A stretch of 64,000 nucleotides of DNA from contig NZ_JAQVKP010000003.1 in NCBI RefSeq assembly GCF_028694605.1, positions 85,481 through 149,480 on the forward strand, written 5' to 3'. Below the pieces are notes generated by a model, which was not told where the DNA came from, did not search any database, and saw nothing but the letters and a program-made list of their open reading frames with translations. Below are positions 54,115 to 63,903 of this stretch, piece after piece. The stretch comes from Sulfurimonas sp. (lineage in GTDB: Bacteria; Campylobacterota; Campylobacteria; Campylobacterales; Sulfurimonadaceae). The position numbers and the translations under genes were made by a program. The stretch's first letter is position 1. Each line of letters starts with the position of its first letter.

Positions 54115-54537
54115 ATGTCTGAAAGTGTAATTGTTGCTGGTTTGGTAACACTGTTGTTTTCATCTCTCTCTGCATATGACCTCAAGTCTAATATGTTACT
54201 TTTAAATGCGGAACTTAGTGAAGTTCAAAGAGCTTTTATCTCAAGTGATCAAAAAGGGGTGGATGAATCTGTCAAACGCTTTGCAAAACATGCGCAGGAT
54301 TTGCTCGGAAATAAAGAGAAGTTTGCCGCAATGCTTCCGGACAAGAAAAAAAACAAAGCAGGAGAGGCGGTTATGAGCGCTCAGATTATCAGTCATAATG
54401 TGCAAATCATCTTAGATGCAGTTGAAAATAAGTACAATCAGTCAGGACAAGTTCGCCGTGAAGAGGCGCAACGTGCTTATACATACATAGAACACGCTTG
54501 TTTTAGATGTCACAACCTTGTACGTGACGAATACTAA
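54115..54537 (+). CDS. Cytochrome c'-like exported monoheme protein
   Basis: This 140-residue protein has an N-terminal signal peptide (residues 1-20, LLFSSLSA) and a single heme-attachment motif CFRCH at residues 129-133, just before the C-terminus. The body is helical (LNAELSEVQRAFISSD, RFAKHAQDLLG, SHNVQIILDAVENKY), so the layout agrees with class II cytochrome c' or c556-type four-helix bundles. Such proteins bind gases or carry electrons in the periplasm. The gene stands alone between the restriction-modification pair and the PBP1A operon, which are convergent at this point. Confidence 0.82.
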   Translation: MSESVIVAGLVTLLFSSLSAYDLKSNMLLLNAELSEVQRAFISSDQKGVDESVKRFAKHAQDLLGNKEKFAAMLPDKKKNKAGEAVMSAQIISHNVQIILDAVENKYNQSGQVRREEAQRAYTYIEHACFRCHNLVRDEY

Positions 54538-54555
54538 ACATAAAACACTCTCTTT

Positions 54556-56523
54556 TTAAAAGAGAAGTGTATCTTGCTTCTCGGTGTCGGCATCAATGCG
54601 TGGTGGCTTTGAGGTGTCGCTAAAGTACTCTTTTTGTCCGTTAACGACAATCTCTTTGATTCCCTCAGGTACGTCAAACCTTCGCTGAATCTGCGGATAG
54701 AGTTCTAAAACTTTTGTGTAATACATCGAAAATGCAGGACCTGCAATTCTTCCCCCTGTCTCAACTCTATCCATCGGAGTATTGTCATCATTTCCAAACC
54801 ATACAATTGTCTCAATTGTCGGAGAGTATCCTGCAAACCATCCGTCCATATTGTTGTTTGTAGTTCCTGTTTTTCCCGCAACTTCTATTCCGTTTACTGC
54901 CGCAGATTTTCCTGTACCTCTTGAAACAACATCTTTTAAAAGTGTTGTCATGATGTATGCTTGCTCCGGGGCTGTAATTACTTTGCTCTTATACTCTTTT
55001 TCATAAATGGTCGTTACCCCTTTTTCGATACTGTTTATAAGTACCGGCTCAACCTGAACACCGCCATTTGCAAAAGAGGTGTAGTAGTGTGCGAGCTGCA
55101 AAGGAGAGAGCGTGATACTTCCAAGTGCAACTGACAAGTCAGGCGGCAGATTTTGAATCCCGAATTTTTTGAGCTCTTTAAGCAATTGAGGCAAACCTAA
55201 ATCATTTACGAGATTTATGGTCGCAAGATTGCTTGAGTGCACAAGCGCTTCTCTTAGGGTAACAAGTCCTTTATAGCTGTTTTTATAGTTTTTAGGCTGC
55301 CATTTTTGCTCTTCACCGTCTTTATAGTAAGTATAGGTTCGTGCGATATCTACAAGCTCCGTAGCACCGGAATAACCCAAATCAAGTGCTACCTGATAGA
55401 TAAAAGGCTTAAAAGCAGAACCTGGTTGACGGCGACCTTGCGTTGCTCTGTTGAAAGAATTTTTTGCATAATCCACACTTCCGACAAGTGCCAAAATCTC
55501 TCCGTTTTTTGGGTTAAGCGAAACAAGCGCGCCGTTTAAAAGATCTGTTTTTGTCTCTGCCTTATCTTTTGAGGAAGTTGTTGCCTTAATCCTTGCAACA
55601 GAGAGGTCGTACGCCTTTTTAAGCGACTCTCTTGCAGCCTCTTGCAGTTTTAGGTCTATGGTTGTATGTACTTCATAGCCGCCTGTTTTAAAGTCTGTGA
55701 TACCCATCTCGGCAGCTCTTCTTGCCACCTCATCAACAATAAAAGGAGCGCTGTTTTGCGTAAGCGTATCATCATAAACTTTTGGTTTTTCAAGTAAAGA
55801 GGCATTGTGTGTTGCATCATCTATCCATCCAAGAGAGTGCATTCTTGAGACGACACGGTTTGCTCTGCCCATGGATATCTCATAATTTTTTGTCGGCGCA
55901 TAGGTGCTTGGTGCTTTTGGAAGCCCGACAAGAATCGCTATCTCTTTAAGGGTAAGTTCATTTAGATTTTTACGGAAGTAGCCGTCTGCTGCTGTTTTGA
56001 TGCCATAGTACCCATGTCCAAAATAGATTTCGTTAAGATAGCGCTCTAAAATCTCCTCTTTTGTAAGCGAGAGTTCTACTTTTAGTGCGTAAATAACCTC
56101 TTTTACTTTGCGCGAAATCTTTTTCTCTCTCGTTAAAAGTCTGTTTTTTACAAGCTGCTGCGTGATGGTACTCGCTCCCTCTACCATCTTTCCTGCCTGC
56201 ACATCTTTGATAGCTGCTCTAAAAATCGCATCTACATTGATACCGGGATGTTCAAAAAAGGTAGTGTCTTCAATCGCCAAAAGCGCCTCAACCACTCGTG
56301 GAGGTATTTCATTGAATTTTGCATAGTATCGATGCTCTTCGTCAAAAATACTTGCGATTTTCTCACCGTTTCTATCATAAATTTTTGTTGTTTGCTGAGG
56401 CTTGTACTCAATGAGCGGTGAGAGGTCATAGATGTACTCTTTGAGAAAATAGCCAATTACTGCAAACGGCGCCAAAACTCCAAGCAAAAGGAGCGTAAAA
56501 AAAAGATTTCTTATAAATTTCAT
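54556..56523 (-). CDS. Bifunctional penicillin-binding protein 1A
   Basis: This 655-residue class A penicillin-binding protein polymerises and cross-links peptidoglycan in the periplasm. One membrane anchor (about 7-28) precedes the transglycosylase domain with EDTTFFEHPGINVDAI and STITQQLVKNRLL. The transpeptidase domain has the SxxK serine in QPGSAFKPFIYQ, SSNLATINL as SxN-like motif and KTGTTNN as KTG motif. Length is near the family norm. Its start overlaps the preceding ABC ATPase gene as ATGA, placing it last in the alaS operon. Confidence 0.95.
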   Translation of the reverse strand: MKFIRNLFFTLLLLGVLAPFAVIGYFLKEYIYDLSPLIEYKPQQTTKIYDRNGEKIASIFDEEHRYYAKFNEIPPRVVEALLAIEDTTFFEHPGINVDAIFRAAIKDVQAGKMVEGASTITQQLVKNRLLTREKKISRKVKEVIYALKVELSLTKEEILERYLNEIYFGHGYYGIKTAADGYFRKNLNELTLKEIAILVGLPKAPSTYAPTKNYEISMGRANRVVSRMHSLGWIDDATHNASLLEKPKVYDDTLTQNSAPFIVDEVARRAAEMGITDFKTGGYEVHTTIDLKLQEAARESLKKAYDLSVARIKATTSSKDKAETKTDLLNGALVSLNPKNGEILALVGSVDYAKNSFNRATQGRRQPGSAFKPFIYQVALDLGYSGATELVDIARTYTYYKDGEEQKWQPKNYKNSYKGLVTLREALVHSSNLATINLVNDLGLPQLLKELKKFGIQNLPPDLSVALGSITLSPLQLAHYYTSFANGGVQVEPVLINSIEKGVTTIYEKEYKSKVITAPEQAYIMTTLLKDVVSRGTGKSAAVNGIEVAGKTGTTNNNMDGWFAGYSPTIETIVWFGNDDNTPMDRVETGGRIAGPAFSMYYTKVLELYPQIQRRFDVPEGIKEIVVNGQKEYFSDTSKPPRIDADTEKQDTLLF

Positions 56524-57209
56524 ATTCTAAAATTCCTATTTGCAAAATTTGCATCTATTAGTGTTTTGGTGTAGGCTGCAACTGGGGCTTGCAAGACATC
56601 TGACATCTCACCGCTCTCAATCACACTCCCGTCTCTTATAACGCAGATATTTTCGCATAGCATTTTAGCAGAATTCATGTCATGCGTCACAAAAAGCATC
56701 TTAAATCCAAGTTCTGCCTGCAACTCTTTTAAAAGATTTAAAATCAAAACCCGTGTTTGCGGATCAAGTGCGGTTGTGGGCTCATCAAGCAAAAGAAGTT
56801 TTGGTTCATGGCTGAGTGCCATAGCGATAACTACTCTTTGAAGCTGTCCGCCAGAGAGTTCCGGCGGAAATCTCTCTAAAAGTTCACTCCCAAGCCCAAC
56901 CTGTTTAAAGAGTGCGGCAACCTTTGGCGGCGGGATAAAAAACTGTTTTTTTATCTTTGTCAAAGGGGAGAGTGCAGTAAAAGGGTTTTGCGGCACAAAT
57001 GCCAGAGTCTCACCCGCAACAAGAGTAAAATCACTCTCATACTTAAGCGTTACGTCCATCGTTTGGGGCAACATACCGAGCAAAGCTTTAATGGTAAGGC
57101 TTTTACCGCTGCCGCTTTGCCCTACAAGTGCAAGCGAAGACGGTATGTCAAAACTTATGTCAACAAGCGTTTTTGCATCCTTCGTGATGCGTAATGTGGA
57201 TATTTTCAT
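56520..57209 (-). CDS. Orphan ABC ATPase of the peptide/nickel (DppD/OppD-like) type
   Basis: This 229-residue ATPase has Walker A VGQSGSGKSLTIKALLG near 30-46, a Q-loop FVPQNPFTALSPLTKIKKQF typical of oligopeptide/nickel importers, signature LSGGQLQRVVIAMALSHEPK near 118, Walker B LLLLDEPTTALDP near 137 and the switch His in FVTHDMNSAKML. It is short compared with DppD (about 325 residues) and lacks the C-terminal oligopeptide domain. No permease or binding-protein gene is nearby. It is joined to the bioF-like gene upstream and PBP1A downstream by four-base overlaps. Its partner is unknown. Confidence 0.88.
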   Translation of the reverse strand: MKISTLRITKDAKTLVDISFDIPSSLALVGQSGSGKSLTIKALLGMLPQTMDVTLKYESDFTLVAGETLAFVPQNPFTALSPLTKIKKQFFIPPPKVAALFKQVGLGSELLERFPPELSGGQLQRVVIAMALSHEPKLLLLDEPTTALDPQTRVLILNLLKELQAELGFKMLFVTHDMNSAKMLCENICVIRDGSVIESGEMSDVLQAPVAAYTKTLIDANFANRNFRI

Positions 57210-58297
57210 GCTTGAAGCTTTACCTTATGGCACACATCTCTCAAATCATCACAACCCACGCCCAAACGTGCTATAAGTCTGATAATTGCCTTCTCAACGG
57301 TTGGCTGGCGTATGCCGCCCACTGCATATCCCATACCTTTGAGCGTATCACGAATCTCTATCACTTTTTCATTATCGTTTATGACTATAGGCACGATAAG
57401 CCCATCAACGCGGATACCCAGCTCTTCATAGACGATATCTTGACGTTTTTTTATCTCCTCTTTAAGCATAAGGCGATTTTGCTGCATATAGCGCAATGCA
57501 TTGTGTGCCAAAAGTGTGTCGTATAAAGAGAGTGCAGTAGCGTAAATAATAGGCTTTGCACGGTTTATAAGGTACTCTATGATGTGTGAAGATGCCAAGA
57601 TAAAAGCACCGAAACTCCCATAGGCTTTGCCAAGTGTTCCCATCTTGATGTAGTTTGGTTTGATGGAAATGTTGTAGAGGTCAAAAACCCCCATAAGACG
57701 CTCCCCGACAACACCGCTGCTATGGGCTTCATCGACTATCAAAAGGGCGTCATGAACATCACAGATTTCAAATACCTCTTTTGGGACAAGGTCGCCGTCC
57801 ATTGAATAGATTCCCTCAACGGCTACTATTTTTCTCTTTGCATCGGATGTCCCCAGCAACTCTTCCAGCTCTCTCATATCGTTATGTGCAAAAAATTTAA
57901 CATCCATACCGTTAAGCCTTGTTGCCAAAACTCCCGATGCGTGGTACTTCTCATCCATAAAAAGTACATCTCCTCGCCTCACAAGTGCTTCGATAAGCGC
58001 GATATTGGCATTAAATCCGCTTCCTAAAACCACACCCTCTTCAAAACCGTTTGCCTCACAAAGTGCCTCTTCAAAATCTTTGTGAATCTGGTGGTATCCG
58101 TTTACCAAAAGCGAGGCTTTTGCGCTGTGAAGCGGCATGTCCGAGAGCGTTTTACATGTCGCATCATGCAGCTCTTTGATGTGGGAGAGTCCAAGATAGT
58201 CATTTGAGGCAAAGTCTAAAATATCTGTTTGGACAACCTCTCTTGTTCTGTAGCGTTTTGACTTTTTGAGAGCTTGAAGCTCTTTTGTGTAGTACAT
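57206..58297 (-). CDS. bioF: 8-amino-7-oxononanoate synthase-like PLP enzyme
   Basis: This 363-residue enzyme belongs to the alpha-oxoamine synthase family. BioF condenses pimeloyl-ACP/CoA with alanine in biotin synthesis, and this is the closest match. Evidence includes LDFASNDYLGLSHIKEL near the N-terminus, VLGSGFNANIALIEAL, DEAHSSGVVGERLMG (about 190), and the PLP lysine in MGTLGKAYGSFGAFI near 219. No other bio gene is in the window, so a related 2-amino-3-ketobutyrate ligase or other oxoamine synthase is possible. It overlaps the maf gene at its start and the ABC gene at its end. Confidence 0.82.
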   Translation of the reverse strand: MYYTKELQALKKSKRYRTREVVQTDILDFASNDYLGLSHIKELHDATCKTLSDMPLHSAKASLLVNGYHQIHKDFEEALCEANGFEEGVVLGSGFNANIALIEALVRRGDVLFMDEKYHASGVLATRLNGMDVKFFAHNDMRELEELLGTSDAKRKIVAVEGIYSMDGDLVPKEVFEICDVHDALLIVDEAHSSGVVGERLMGVFDLYNISIKPNYIKMGTLGKAYGSFGAFILASSHIIEYLINRAKPIIYATALSLYDTLLAHNALRYMQQNRLMLKEEIKKRQDIVYEELGIRVDGLIVPIVINDNEKVIEIRDTLKGMGYAVGGIRQPTVEKAIIRLIARLGVGCDDLRDVCHKVKLQA

Positions 58298-58842
58298 TAC
58301 AAAAATCTCTTTAAAATCTCGGTATTTAGCCCCATTGCGGTACTCTCATACCCTTTGACGCTCTTTATATACTTTTTACAAAATCCCTCTACCATGCATG
58401 CCCCAGCCTTTCCGCGCCACTCTCCGCTTTGGATATAAGCTTCAATATCATCAAGGTCAAATGTATCAAAAAGATACTCTGTCGTTGAGATATCGACTAT
58501 CTTCATCGTTTTGGATTGGTAAATCATGCAGGTAATAATGCTTGTAATGTTGGAACTTTGCGTCATAAGGATATTTCTTGCATCACCTGCGCATTTGGCT
58601 TTGCGCAAAATCTGCCCCCCAGAAGCGACAACCGTATCGGCAACCAAAAGAGGCAAATCATCATATCCAAACGCTTTTAGGTTGGCTTCATACTTTCCAA
58701 GCGTTGCCTGATATACGAAGTTTTTTGGACAAGTTGAAACGATGCGCTCCTCATCAAAATCAACACTCTGTTGCATAAATGCTATATCCGCACTTCTTAG
58801 AAGCTCGGCACGAGTAGGAGAGGAAGAAGCAAGGCGCAACAT
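58297..58842 (-). CDS. maf: Maf-family nucleotide pyrophosphatase
   Basis: This 181-residue protein is a Maf/YhdE-type nucleoside triphosphate pyrophosphatase that removes non-standard nucleotides and has been tied to septum control. The N-terminal RLASSSPTRAELL (residues 3-15), VDFDEER near 33-39 and ADTVV near 83-87 are family motifs; DLDDIEAYIQSGEWRGKAGACMVEGF contains the C-terminal one. It lies two bases from the CopD-like gene and abuts the bioF-like start. Length is normal. Confidence 0.9.
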   Translation of the reverse strand: MLRLASSSPTRAELLRSADIAFMQQSVDFDEERIVSTCPKNFVYQATLGKYEANLKAFGYDDLPLLVADTVVASGGQILRKAKCAGDARNILMTQSSNITSIITCMIYQSKTMKIVDISTTEYLFDTFDLDDIEAYIQSGEWRGKAGACMVEGFCKKYIKSVKGYESTAMGLNTEILKRFL

Positions 58843-58843
58843 A

Positions 58844-59326
58844 TTAGAGCGAGCCTGAAAGATAAGTTCCTAAAAAGATAGCGATAACCCCAAGAGCGAT
58901 GTTTAGTGGCACCATCACTTTGCCGATAAGCTCTATCTGGTTTTTTGCTCCTACCATATTACCTTCATGAAGCATCCTCTCGCCTCTGTTGCGTCGCATT
59001 ATCATCGCCATAAGATTTATAAACATCACACTCCAAATAGCCTCTTTTGCATAACTAAAAGGTGCAAAATCACTTTGCGAGAGACCATAGCCCTTGACCA
59101 TAAAGATAGCAGTCACAAGCAAAATCACTACGAAAGGAACAACAATAGTAAAAAGCCGCTTGAGTGCATAGGCTATGTGTTCCAATCTTTTGAGAGGGGA
59201 TTCTATCTTTAAAAAAGAGTGATGTGCGGCGTAGCGCATCGCCACCATGCCGCCAACCCACACAACACCACTAATGACGTGCAAAAAGACAAAAAGCGTT
59301 TTGTACTCCAAAAAAATATCTTGCAT
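58844..59326 (-). CDS. CopD/HemJ-like four-helix membrane protein
   Basis: This 160-residue protein has four membrane helices (about 9-29, 55-76, 93-112, 135-156). The first carries a His in FLHVISGVVWVGGM, as in the CopD and HemJ families of small membrane proteins, where such histidines may bind heme or metal. The second carries VVPFVVILLVTAIFMV. It does not have a paired redox motif. It abuts alaS (stop codon overlap at 59326) and is followed by maf. The substrate is unknown. Confidence 0.75.
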   Translation of the reverse strand: MQDIFLEYKTLFVFLHVISGVVWVGGMVAMRYAAHHSFLKIESPLKRLEHIAYALKRLFTIVVPFVVILLVTAIFMVKGYGLSQSDFAPFSYAKEAIWSVMFINLMAMIMRRNRGERMLHEGNMVGAKNQIELIGKVMVPLNIALGVIAIFLGTYLSGSL

Positions 59327-61875
59327 TATGCAAGCACTTCCGTGATGTATTTTAGTGCCTCAACTTTTGCCTCTGCAAGTTTTGAGATATCCTTGCCGCC
59401 TGCTTGAGCAAAATCTGCTCTTCCGCCGCCGCCGCCGCCAAGAATCGGAGCTATGTGTTTTATCCAGTCTCCTGCTTTTGCATCAGCATTTTTAACGCCT
59501 GCCGCCATCATCACTTTGTCGTCTTTTACCTGAAACAAAATCGCACAAAGCTTCTCATGTTGGTTTTTAAGCTCATCTATCTTCTCTTTGATGTCGCCGC
59601 TTGCAAGCTCATCTACCACAACGCTAACACCGTTGATTTGCTCTGATTTTATCTCTGTTTTTATGCTGTTTTGAGCATCATGAAGCTCTTTTTTAAGCTC
59701 TGCTATGTTTGACTTTAGTCTGCTTATGCCGGCCATAACATCAAGGTTTTTAACCTCTGCTTCTATCTCTTTTATAAGAACTCTTTGCTGTGTAAAGTGT
59801 TCATACGCCGCATGTCCGCAAACTGCCTCTATACGTCTCACGCCTGCACTCACACCGCTCTCTTTTGTTATGATAAACGAGCCGATAACCGCCGTGTTTT
59901 CTACATGCACGCCACCGCAAAACTCGATGCTGACGTCGCCAAAACTCACGACACGAACCTCATCGCCGTACTTCTCGCCAAACTGAGCTTTCGCACCCGA
60001 TTTTTTAGCCTCATCAATGCTCATAACCTCTGTTTTACCGCCTATGCCACGCATAATCTCATAGTTTACTTTAGTCTCGATTTGGACTAGTTCCTCATGC
60101 GTAAGTGCTTTTGGGTGTGAGAAATCAAATCTTAGTCTGTCTGCTTCCACCAAAGAGCCTGCCTGAGAGATATGGTCTCCCAAAACATCAAAAAGAACCG
60201 CATGAAGCAGGTGAGTTGCAGAGTGGTGTTTTGTTATCTCGCCTCTTGAGATATCTACAACCGCTTCAACCTCATCGCCTATTTTCAGCTCTTTTTCTAC
60301 CGAGATTTGTGAGAGATTAAGTCCAAAGAATTTTTTAGTATCAAGCACCTTTGCAAATCCTGCAAGCTCACCGCTGTCTCCGCACTGTCCGCCGCTTTGA
60401 GCATAAAAAGGTGTAGTATCCAAAAATACCCAACCGCTTTTTTCATATGTGAGCATATCCGTATGATGGTAGTTTTCATCCAAAAGCGCCAAAACCCTGC
60501 TTTTTTGCTTTGTACTCTCATAGCCAACAAAACTGTTTTCGCCAAACTTCTCTAAAAGCTCTTTAAAGTCTCCGTGAACCGCATCATCTCCGCTGCCCTT
60601 CCAAGCAGCTTTTGCACGGCTTCTCTGCTCTTGCATCAACGCCTCAAATGTAGCAGAGTCAAGTTTTAGCTCTTTTTCTCTTAACATATCCTCTGTCAAA
60701 TCCAAAGGGAAGCCAAAAGTATCATAAAGTTTAAACGCAATCTCGCCGCTGAAAACCTCTTTTGTATTTTTTAGCTCTTCGTTAAAAAGCTCTATCCCTG
60801 AAGCGATAGTTTTGAAAAATCTCGCCTCTTCAAGCTCTATCTGCTCTTTTACGGCATTTGCTTTTTGTGCCAAATAGTCATACTCTCTGCCCATAACTCC
60901 TACAACCGTATCGACAAGTTTGTGCATAAAAGGTTCGCTAAAGCCTAAAAGGTATCCGTGTCTTACCGCACGGCGAAGGATACGGCGAAGCACATAACCA
61001 CGCCCCTCGTTTGAAAAGTTCACCCCCTGAGCAAGTAAAAAGAGTACCGTTCTTATATGGTCGGCTATAACACGGTACGATGCACCACTTGCGTAAACAT
61101 ACTCTTTTCCTATAAGAGCTTCTACTTTTTTGATAATCGGCATAAAAAGAGATGATGAATAGTTGCTTGTAGCGCCCTCGCTGATGGCTACAACACGTTC
61201 AAGCCCCATACCCGTGTCGATGGATGGTTTTGGAAGAGGTGTGAGTTTGCCGTCACTGCTTCTCTCATACTGCATGAAAACCAAGTTCCAAATCTCTAAA
61301 AATCTATCGCCGTCTCCGCCCATATAATCTTCCGAACCGCTAAAGTTCTCCTCGCCTTGATCAAAGAATATCTCGCTGCACGGTCCGCACGGTCCGGTAT
61401 CGCCCATCTGCCAGAAGTTGTCTTTGTCGCCAAGACGCATGATTCTATCAAGCGTTACATGCTTTTGCCAAAGCGCTTCAGCCTCGTCATCGCTCTCATG
61501 GACTGTTACCCAAAGCTTCTCTTTTGGAAATTTTAAAACTTCCGTTACAAACTCCCACGCATAGTTGATTGCATCTTCTTTAAAGTAATTACCGAAACTA
61601 AAGTTGCCCAACATCTCAAAAAAAGTGTGGTGTCTTGCAGTATAGCCTACATTTTCAAGATCGTTGTGTTTTCCGCCCGCACGGATACAAGTCTGGCACG
61701 AAGTAGCGCGCGGGTTTTGCGGCACTGGTACCTCGCCCGTAAAAATCGACTTAAAAGGCACCATACCGGCATTGTTAAAAAGCAGTGTCGCATCATCTGG
61801 CACAAGTGGTGCGCTTGCAACTCTTGCGTGGTTTTTTGACTCAAAAAATCTTAAAAACTCTTCTCTAATATCCAT
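59326..61875 (-). CDS. alaS: Alanyl-tRNA synthetase
   Basis: This 849-residue class II synthetase charges tRNA-Ala. It begins with the aminoacylation domain ([36 protein letters not shown] and [20 protein letters not shown]). The editing domain has the zinc-binding [12 protein letters not shown] (about 575) and [15 protein letters not shown] (about 675). The C-Ala domain ends [18 protein letters not shown]. Its length is close to 850, a standard value. It heads a six-gene minus-strand run through PBP1A with overlaps or near-contact at each junction. The promoter is in the 68-base gap after the diguanylate cyclase gene end. Confidence 0.98.
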   Translation of the reverse strand: MDIREEFLRFFESKNHARVASAPLVPDDATLLFNNAGMVPFKSIFTGEVPVPQNPRATSCQTCIRAGGKHNDLENVGYTARHHTFFEMLGNFSFGNYFKEDAINYAWEFVTEVLKFPKEKLWVTVHESDDEAEALWQKHVTLDRIMRLGDKDNFWQMGDTGPCGPCSEIFFDQGEENFSGSEDYMGGDGDRFLEIWNLVFMQYERSSDGKLTPLPKPSIDTGMGLERVVAISEGATSNYSSSLFMPIIKKVEALIGKEYVYASGASYRVIADHIRTVLFLLAQGVNFSNEGRGYVLRRILRRAVRHGYLLGFSEPFMHKLVDTVVGVMGREYDYLAQKANAVKEQIELEEARFFKTIASGIELFNEELKNTKEVFSGEIAFKLYDTFGFPLDLTEDMLREKELKLDSATFEALMQEQRSRAKAAWKGSGDDAVHGDFKELLEKFGENSFVGYESTKQKSRVLALLDENYHHTDMLTYEKSGWVFLDTTPFYAQSGGQCGDSGELAGFAKVLDTKKFFGLNLSQISVEKELKIGDEVEAVVDISRGEITKHHSATHLLHAVLFDVLGDHISQAGSLVEADRLRFDFSHPKALTHEELVQIETKVNYEIMRGIGGKTEVMSIDEAKKSGAKAQFGEKYGDEVRVVSFGDVSIEFCGGVHVENTAVIGSFIITKESGVSAGVRRIEAVCGHAAYEHFTQQRVLIKEIEAEVKNLDVMAGISRLKSNIAELKKELHDAQNSIKTEIKSEQINGVSVVVDELASGDIKEKIDELKNQHEKLCAILFQVKDDKVMMAAGVKNADAKAGDWIKHIAPILGGGGGGRADFAQAGGKDISKLAEAKVEALKYITEVLA

Positions 61876-61943
61876 AAGCCTATCTCTTTTTATAAAATTA
61901 CGCGATTATATCTAAAATTCACGCCATAACTGTTTAAACAGTT

Positions 61944-63470
61944 TCAAGAAAGGGTTGTGCGGTTTCTTCCGTTATGCTTTGAGCTATAAAGTGCGTTATC
62001 TGCTCTTTCAATAATTGCCTCAAACGATGTATCATCTTTAAACTCTGCAACTCCGAATGATGCAGTTATTTTAAGATTCAAATCTTTACAAAAAGAGTAC
62101 TCCTCTATTTTTTTTCGTATATTTTCCGCTATGGCATAACTGTTGTCTGCGTTTGCAAGCACCAAAAGAACAAACTCTTCACCGCCGTATCTTGCAACAA
62201 TGTCAAATTTGCGAATGTATGAAGAGAGTATTTTTGAGATTTCCTTAAGCACCATGTCGCCGCTTTGGTGTCCATACGTATCATTGATATGCTTAAAGTA
62301 ATCTATATCAACCATCACTACAGAAAACGGGTAGCCGAATCTTTGTGATTTCTCAAGCTGCTCTTGTGCGGCTGCGAAAAAATATTTTCGGTTAAAGAGT
62401 TTTGTAAGCCCGTCGTACTGAAGCTCTTTTGTAAGCACCTCGCCACGGAGAATTACTTTGAGAGCAATAAACATAATAATCAAAAAAATGACACAGGTTA
62501 CTAAAACATTCAATTTAAAATTTGCAATAGCTGCTTTTATGTAAGGAGACTCAACATATGAGACGAAATAGGCGACTGTTTTGTCATTTTTCACATTTCT
62601 TACAGGCAAAAAAGAGACCACCTTTATCACCTCGCCAAACTCTTTGTAGATTGCAAACTCTTTGCCCTCCGCTATATTTTTATTTATCGTCTGCTGCAAC
62701 GGCTTTATAATGTTTTGATGGCTTTGAAGAAGCCTTTGATGATTGATATGATCGGACAGACTAAACACAAAATCGCTGTGTTCGATACTTTGTTCATAAG
62801 GTTCTTGTATATTGCTCTTCCATGCCTGTGATTGAAAAACATTTCTGTTTATTATAAAATGGGTGTGAATATCACTTGCTCTCTTGGCATAATTTTGAAG
62901 CATCGTTGATGAAAAAGAGACATCCAGTACGCCTATGTGATTTCCGTCTTTGTAGATTGGGTATATATGCCTAAAGGCATGGTTGTCACGTCCCTGCTCA
63001 AATCCAAACATCGGTACTTTTTTCTGATTTGCCTCTTTTATACTGTATCTGATGTCCGTCAAGTCATCACCGAATTTATCTGGGGCATGCATCCTTAAAA
63101 GGCTCTCGTTGTTTGGCAGTATCACTTGAAGCTGCATGACTTCTAGGAGCTTAAGTTTCTCATACTCATCTATAAGATGGTCATAAAGACGCTGATGCAG
63201 CTCCTCCTTTTCCTCTTTTGTAGCATGTGATGCGGCTGATACTATTTCTAAAAAGTGTTTGTCGTTTTGAAATGAGTTATAAACATTTTTGGAAATAAAT
63301 TCAAATCTGTCCAAACCCTGTTTATAACTCATTTGAAGATATTTTATCTGCCCATTTAATGCTTCATCTATCTCCATATTTTTGCTATATGACAAAATTG
63401 AAAAAATCAAGCCAAATAGCAATGAAGATATAAAAACAAGAAGCAGTAATTTTTTTTGCACACTTTTCAT
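61944..63470 (-). CDS. Cache-type sensor diguanylate cyclase
   Basis: This 508-residue membrane protein makes cyclic di-GMP in response to an outer signal. It has membrane helices at about 8-29 and 322-345, between which lies a periplasmic double-Cache-like sensor (with MFGFEQGRDNHAFRHIYPIYKDG near 190). The GGDEF domain spans about 355-508 and has an intact active site RYGGEEF near 427, with the inhibitory RxxD site (RKFD) five residues before it, so product inhibition is likely. No EAL domain is present. It is not a LapD. Its relation to the adhesin system in this window is only suggestive. Confidence 0.93.
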   Translation of the reverse strand: MKSVQKKLLLLVFISSLLFGLIFSILSYSKNMEIDEALNGQIKYLQMSYKQGLDRFEFISKNVYNSFQNDKHFLEIVSAASHATKEEKEELHQRLYDHLIDEYEKLKLLEVMQLQVILPNNESLLRMHAPDKFGDDLTDIRYSIKEANQKKVPMFGFEQGRDNHAFRHIYPIYKDGNHIGVLDVSFSSTMLQNYAKRASDIHTHFIINRNVFQSQAWKSNIQEPYEQSIEHSDFVFSLSDHINHQRLLQSHQNIIKPLQQTINKNIAEGKEFAIYKEFGEVIKVVSFLPVRNVKNDKTVAYFVSYVESPYIKAAIANFKLNVLVTCVIFLIIMFIALKVILRGEVLTKELQYDGLTKLFNRKYFFAAAQEQLEKSQRFGYPFSVVMVDIDYFKHINDTYGHQSGDMVLKEISKILSSYIRKFDIVARYGGEEFVLLVLANADNSYAIAENIRKKIEEYSFCKDLNLKITASFGVAEFKDDTSFEAIIERADNALYSSKHNGRNRTTLS

Positions 63471-63480
63471 AACAACAACC

Positions 63481-63903
63481 CTATTTGTATCCGTAAGCTC
63501 TATAGATATTTTGTCCCTCTTTTGAGAGGATAAAATCTACAAATTTTTTTGCGTACTCATTCTCAGATCCGCTTTGTGAAACAGTCAAGCCCTGCTGCAA
63601 TGGTGTATATAAAGATTGATCTATCTCTATCCAGTTCAGCCCTTCTGCTTTATAACCGCTTGGCAGAGAGTTTATTCCGGATTTTGACAAAAATGCCGCA
63701 TCATCGTACCATACGACATTTGTCGTGGCAGTTGATATATCGGTCGAATATCTGATTTTTCCGGATAGCTCGTTAAAAAGATTTGCATTTTTAAGCACTT
63801 CTATCGCCGCTTTGCCATAAGGCGCTGTTTTTGCATTTGCTATGGTTATATTTTTGATTTTTTTATCTTTAAGAATGAGCCACTTGCAGATTCCCGCAAA
63901 CAA
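63481..63903 (-). pseudogene. modA: 5'-truncated molybdate-binding protein ModA remnant
   Basis: This 140-residue frame corresponds to the C-terminal half of a ModA-type molybdate-binding protein. The signature IANAKTAPYGKAAIEVL lies near residues 22-38 and a YDDAAFLS segment follows; the end reads FVDFILSKEGQNIYRAYGYK. The first half of a normal 250-residue protein and its signal peptide are missing: an in-frame stop lies just upstream at about 63927, and 63930-64000 shows no matching frame. The first codon would be a TTG. It is probably a decayed gene; a frameshifted or fused upstream part beyond the window cannot be excluded. Confidence 0.7.

Noticed and set aside
61944..63470. The GGDEF membrane protein as the missing LapD.
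   Set aside because: It has an active GGEEF site and RxxD site, a Cache-like sensor and no EAL domain, and lies 40 kb from the adhesin; LapD has degenerate GGDEF and EAL domains.
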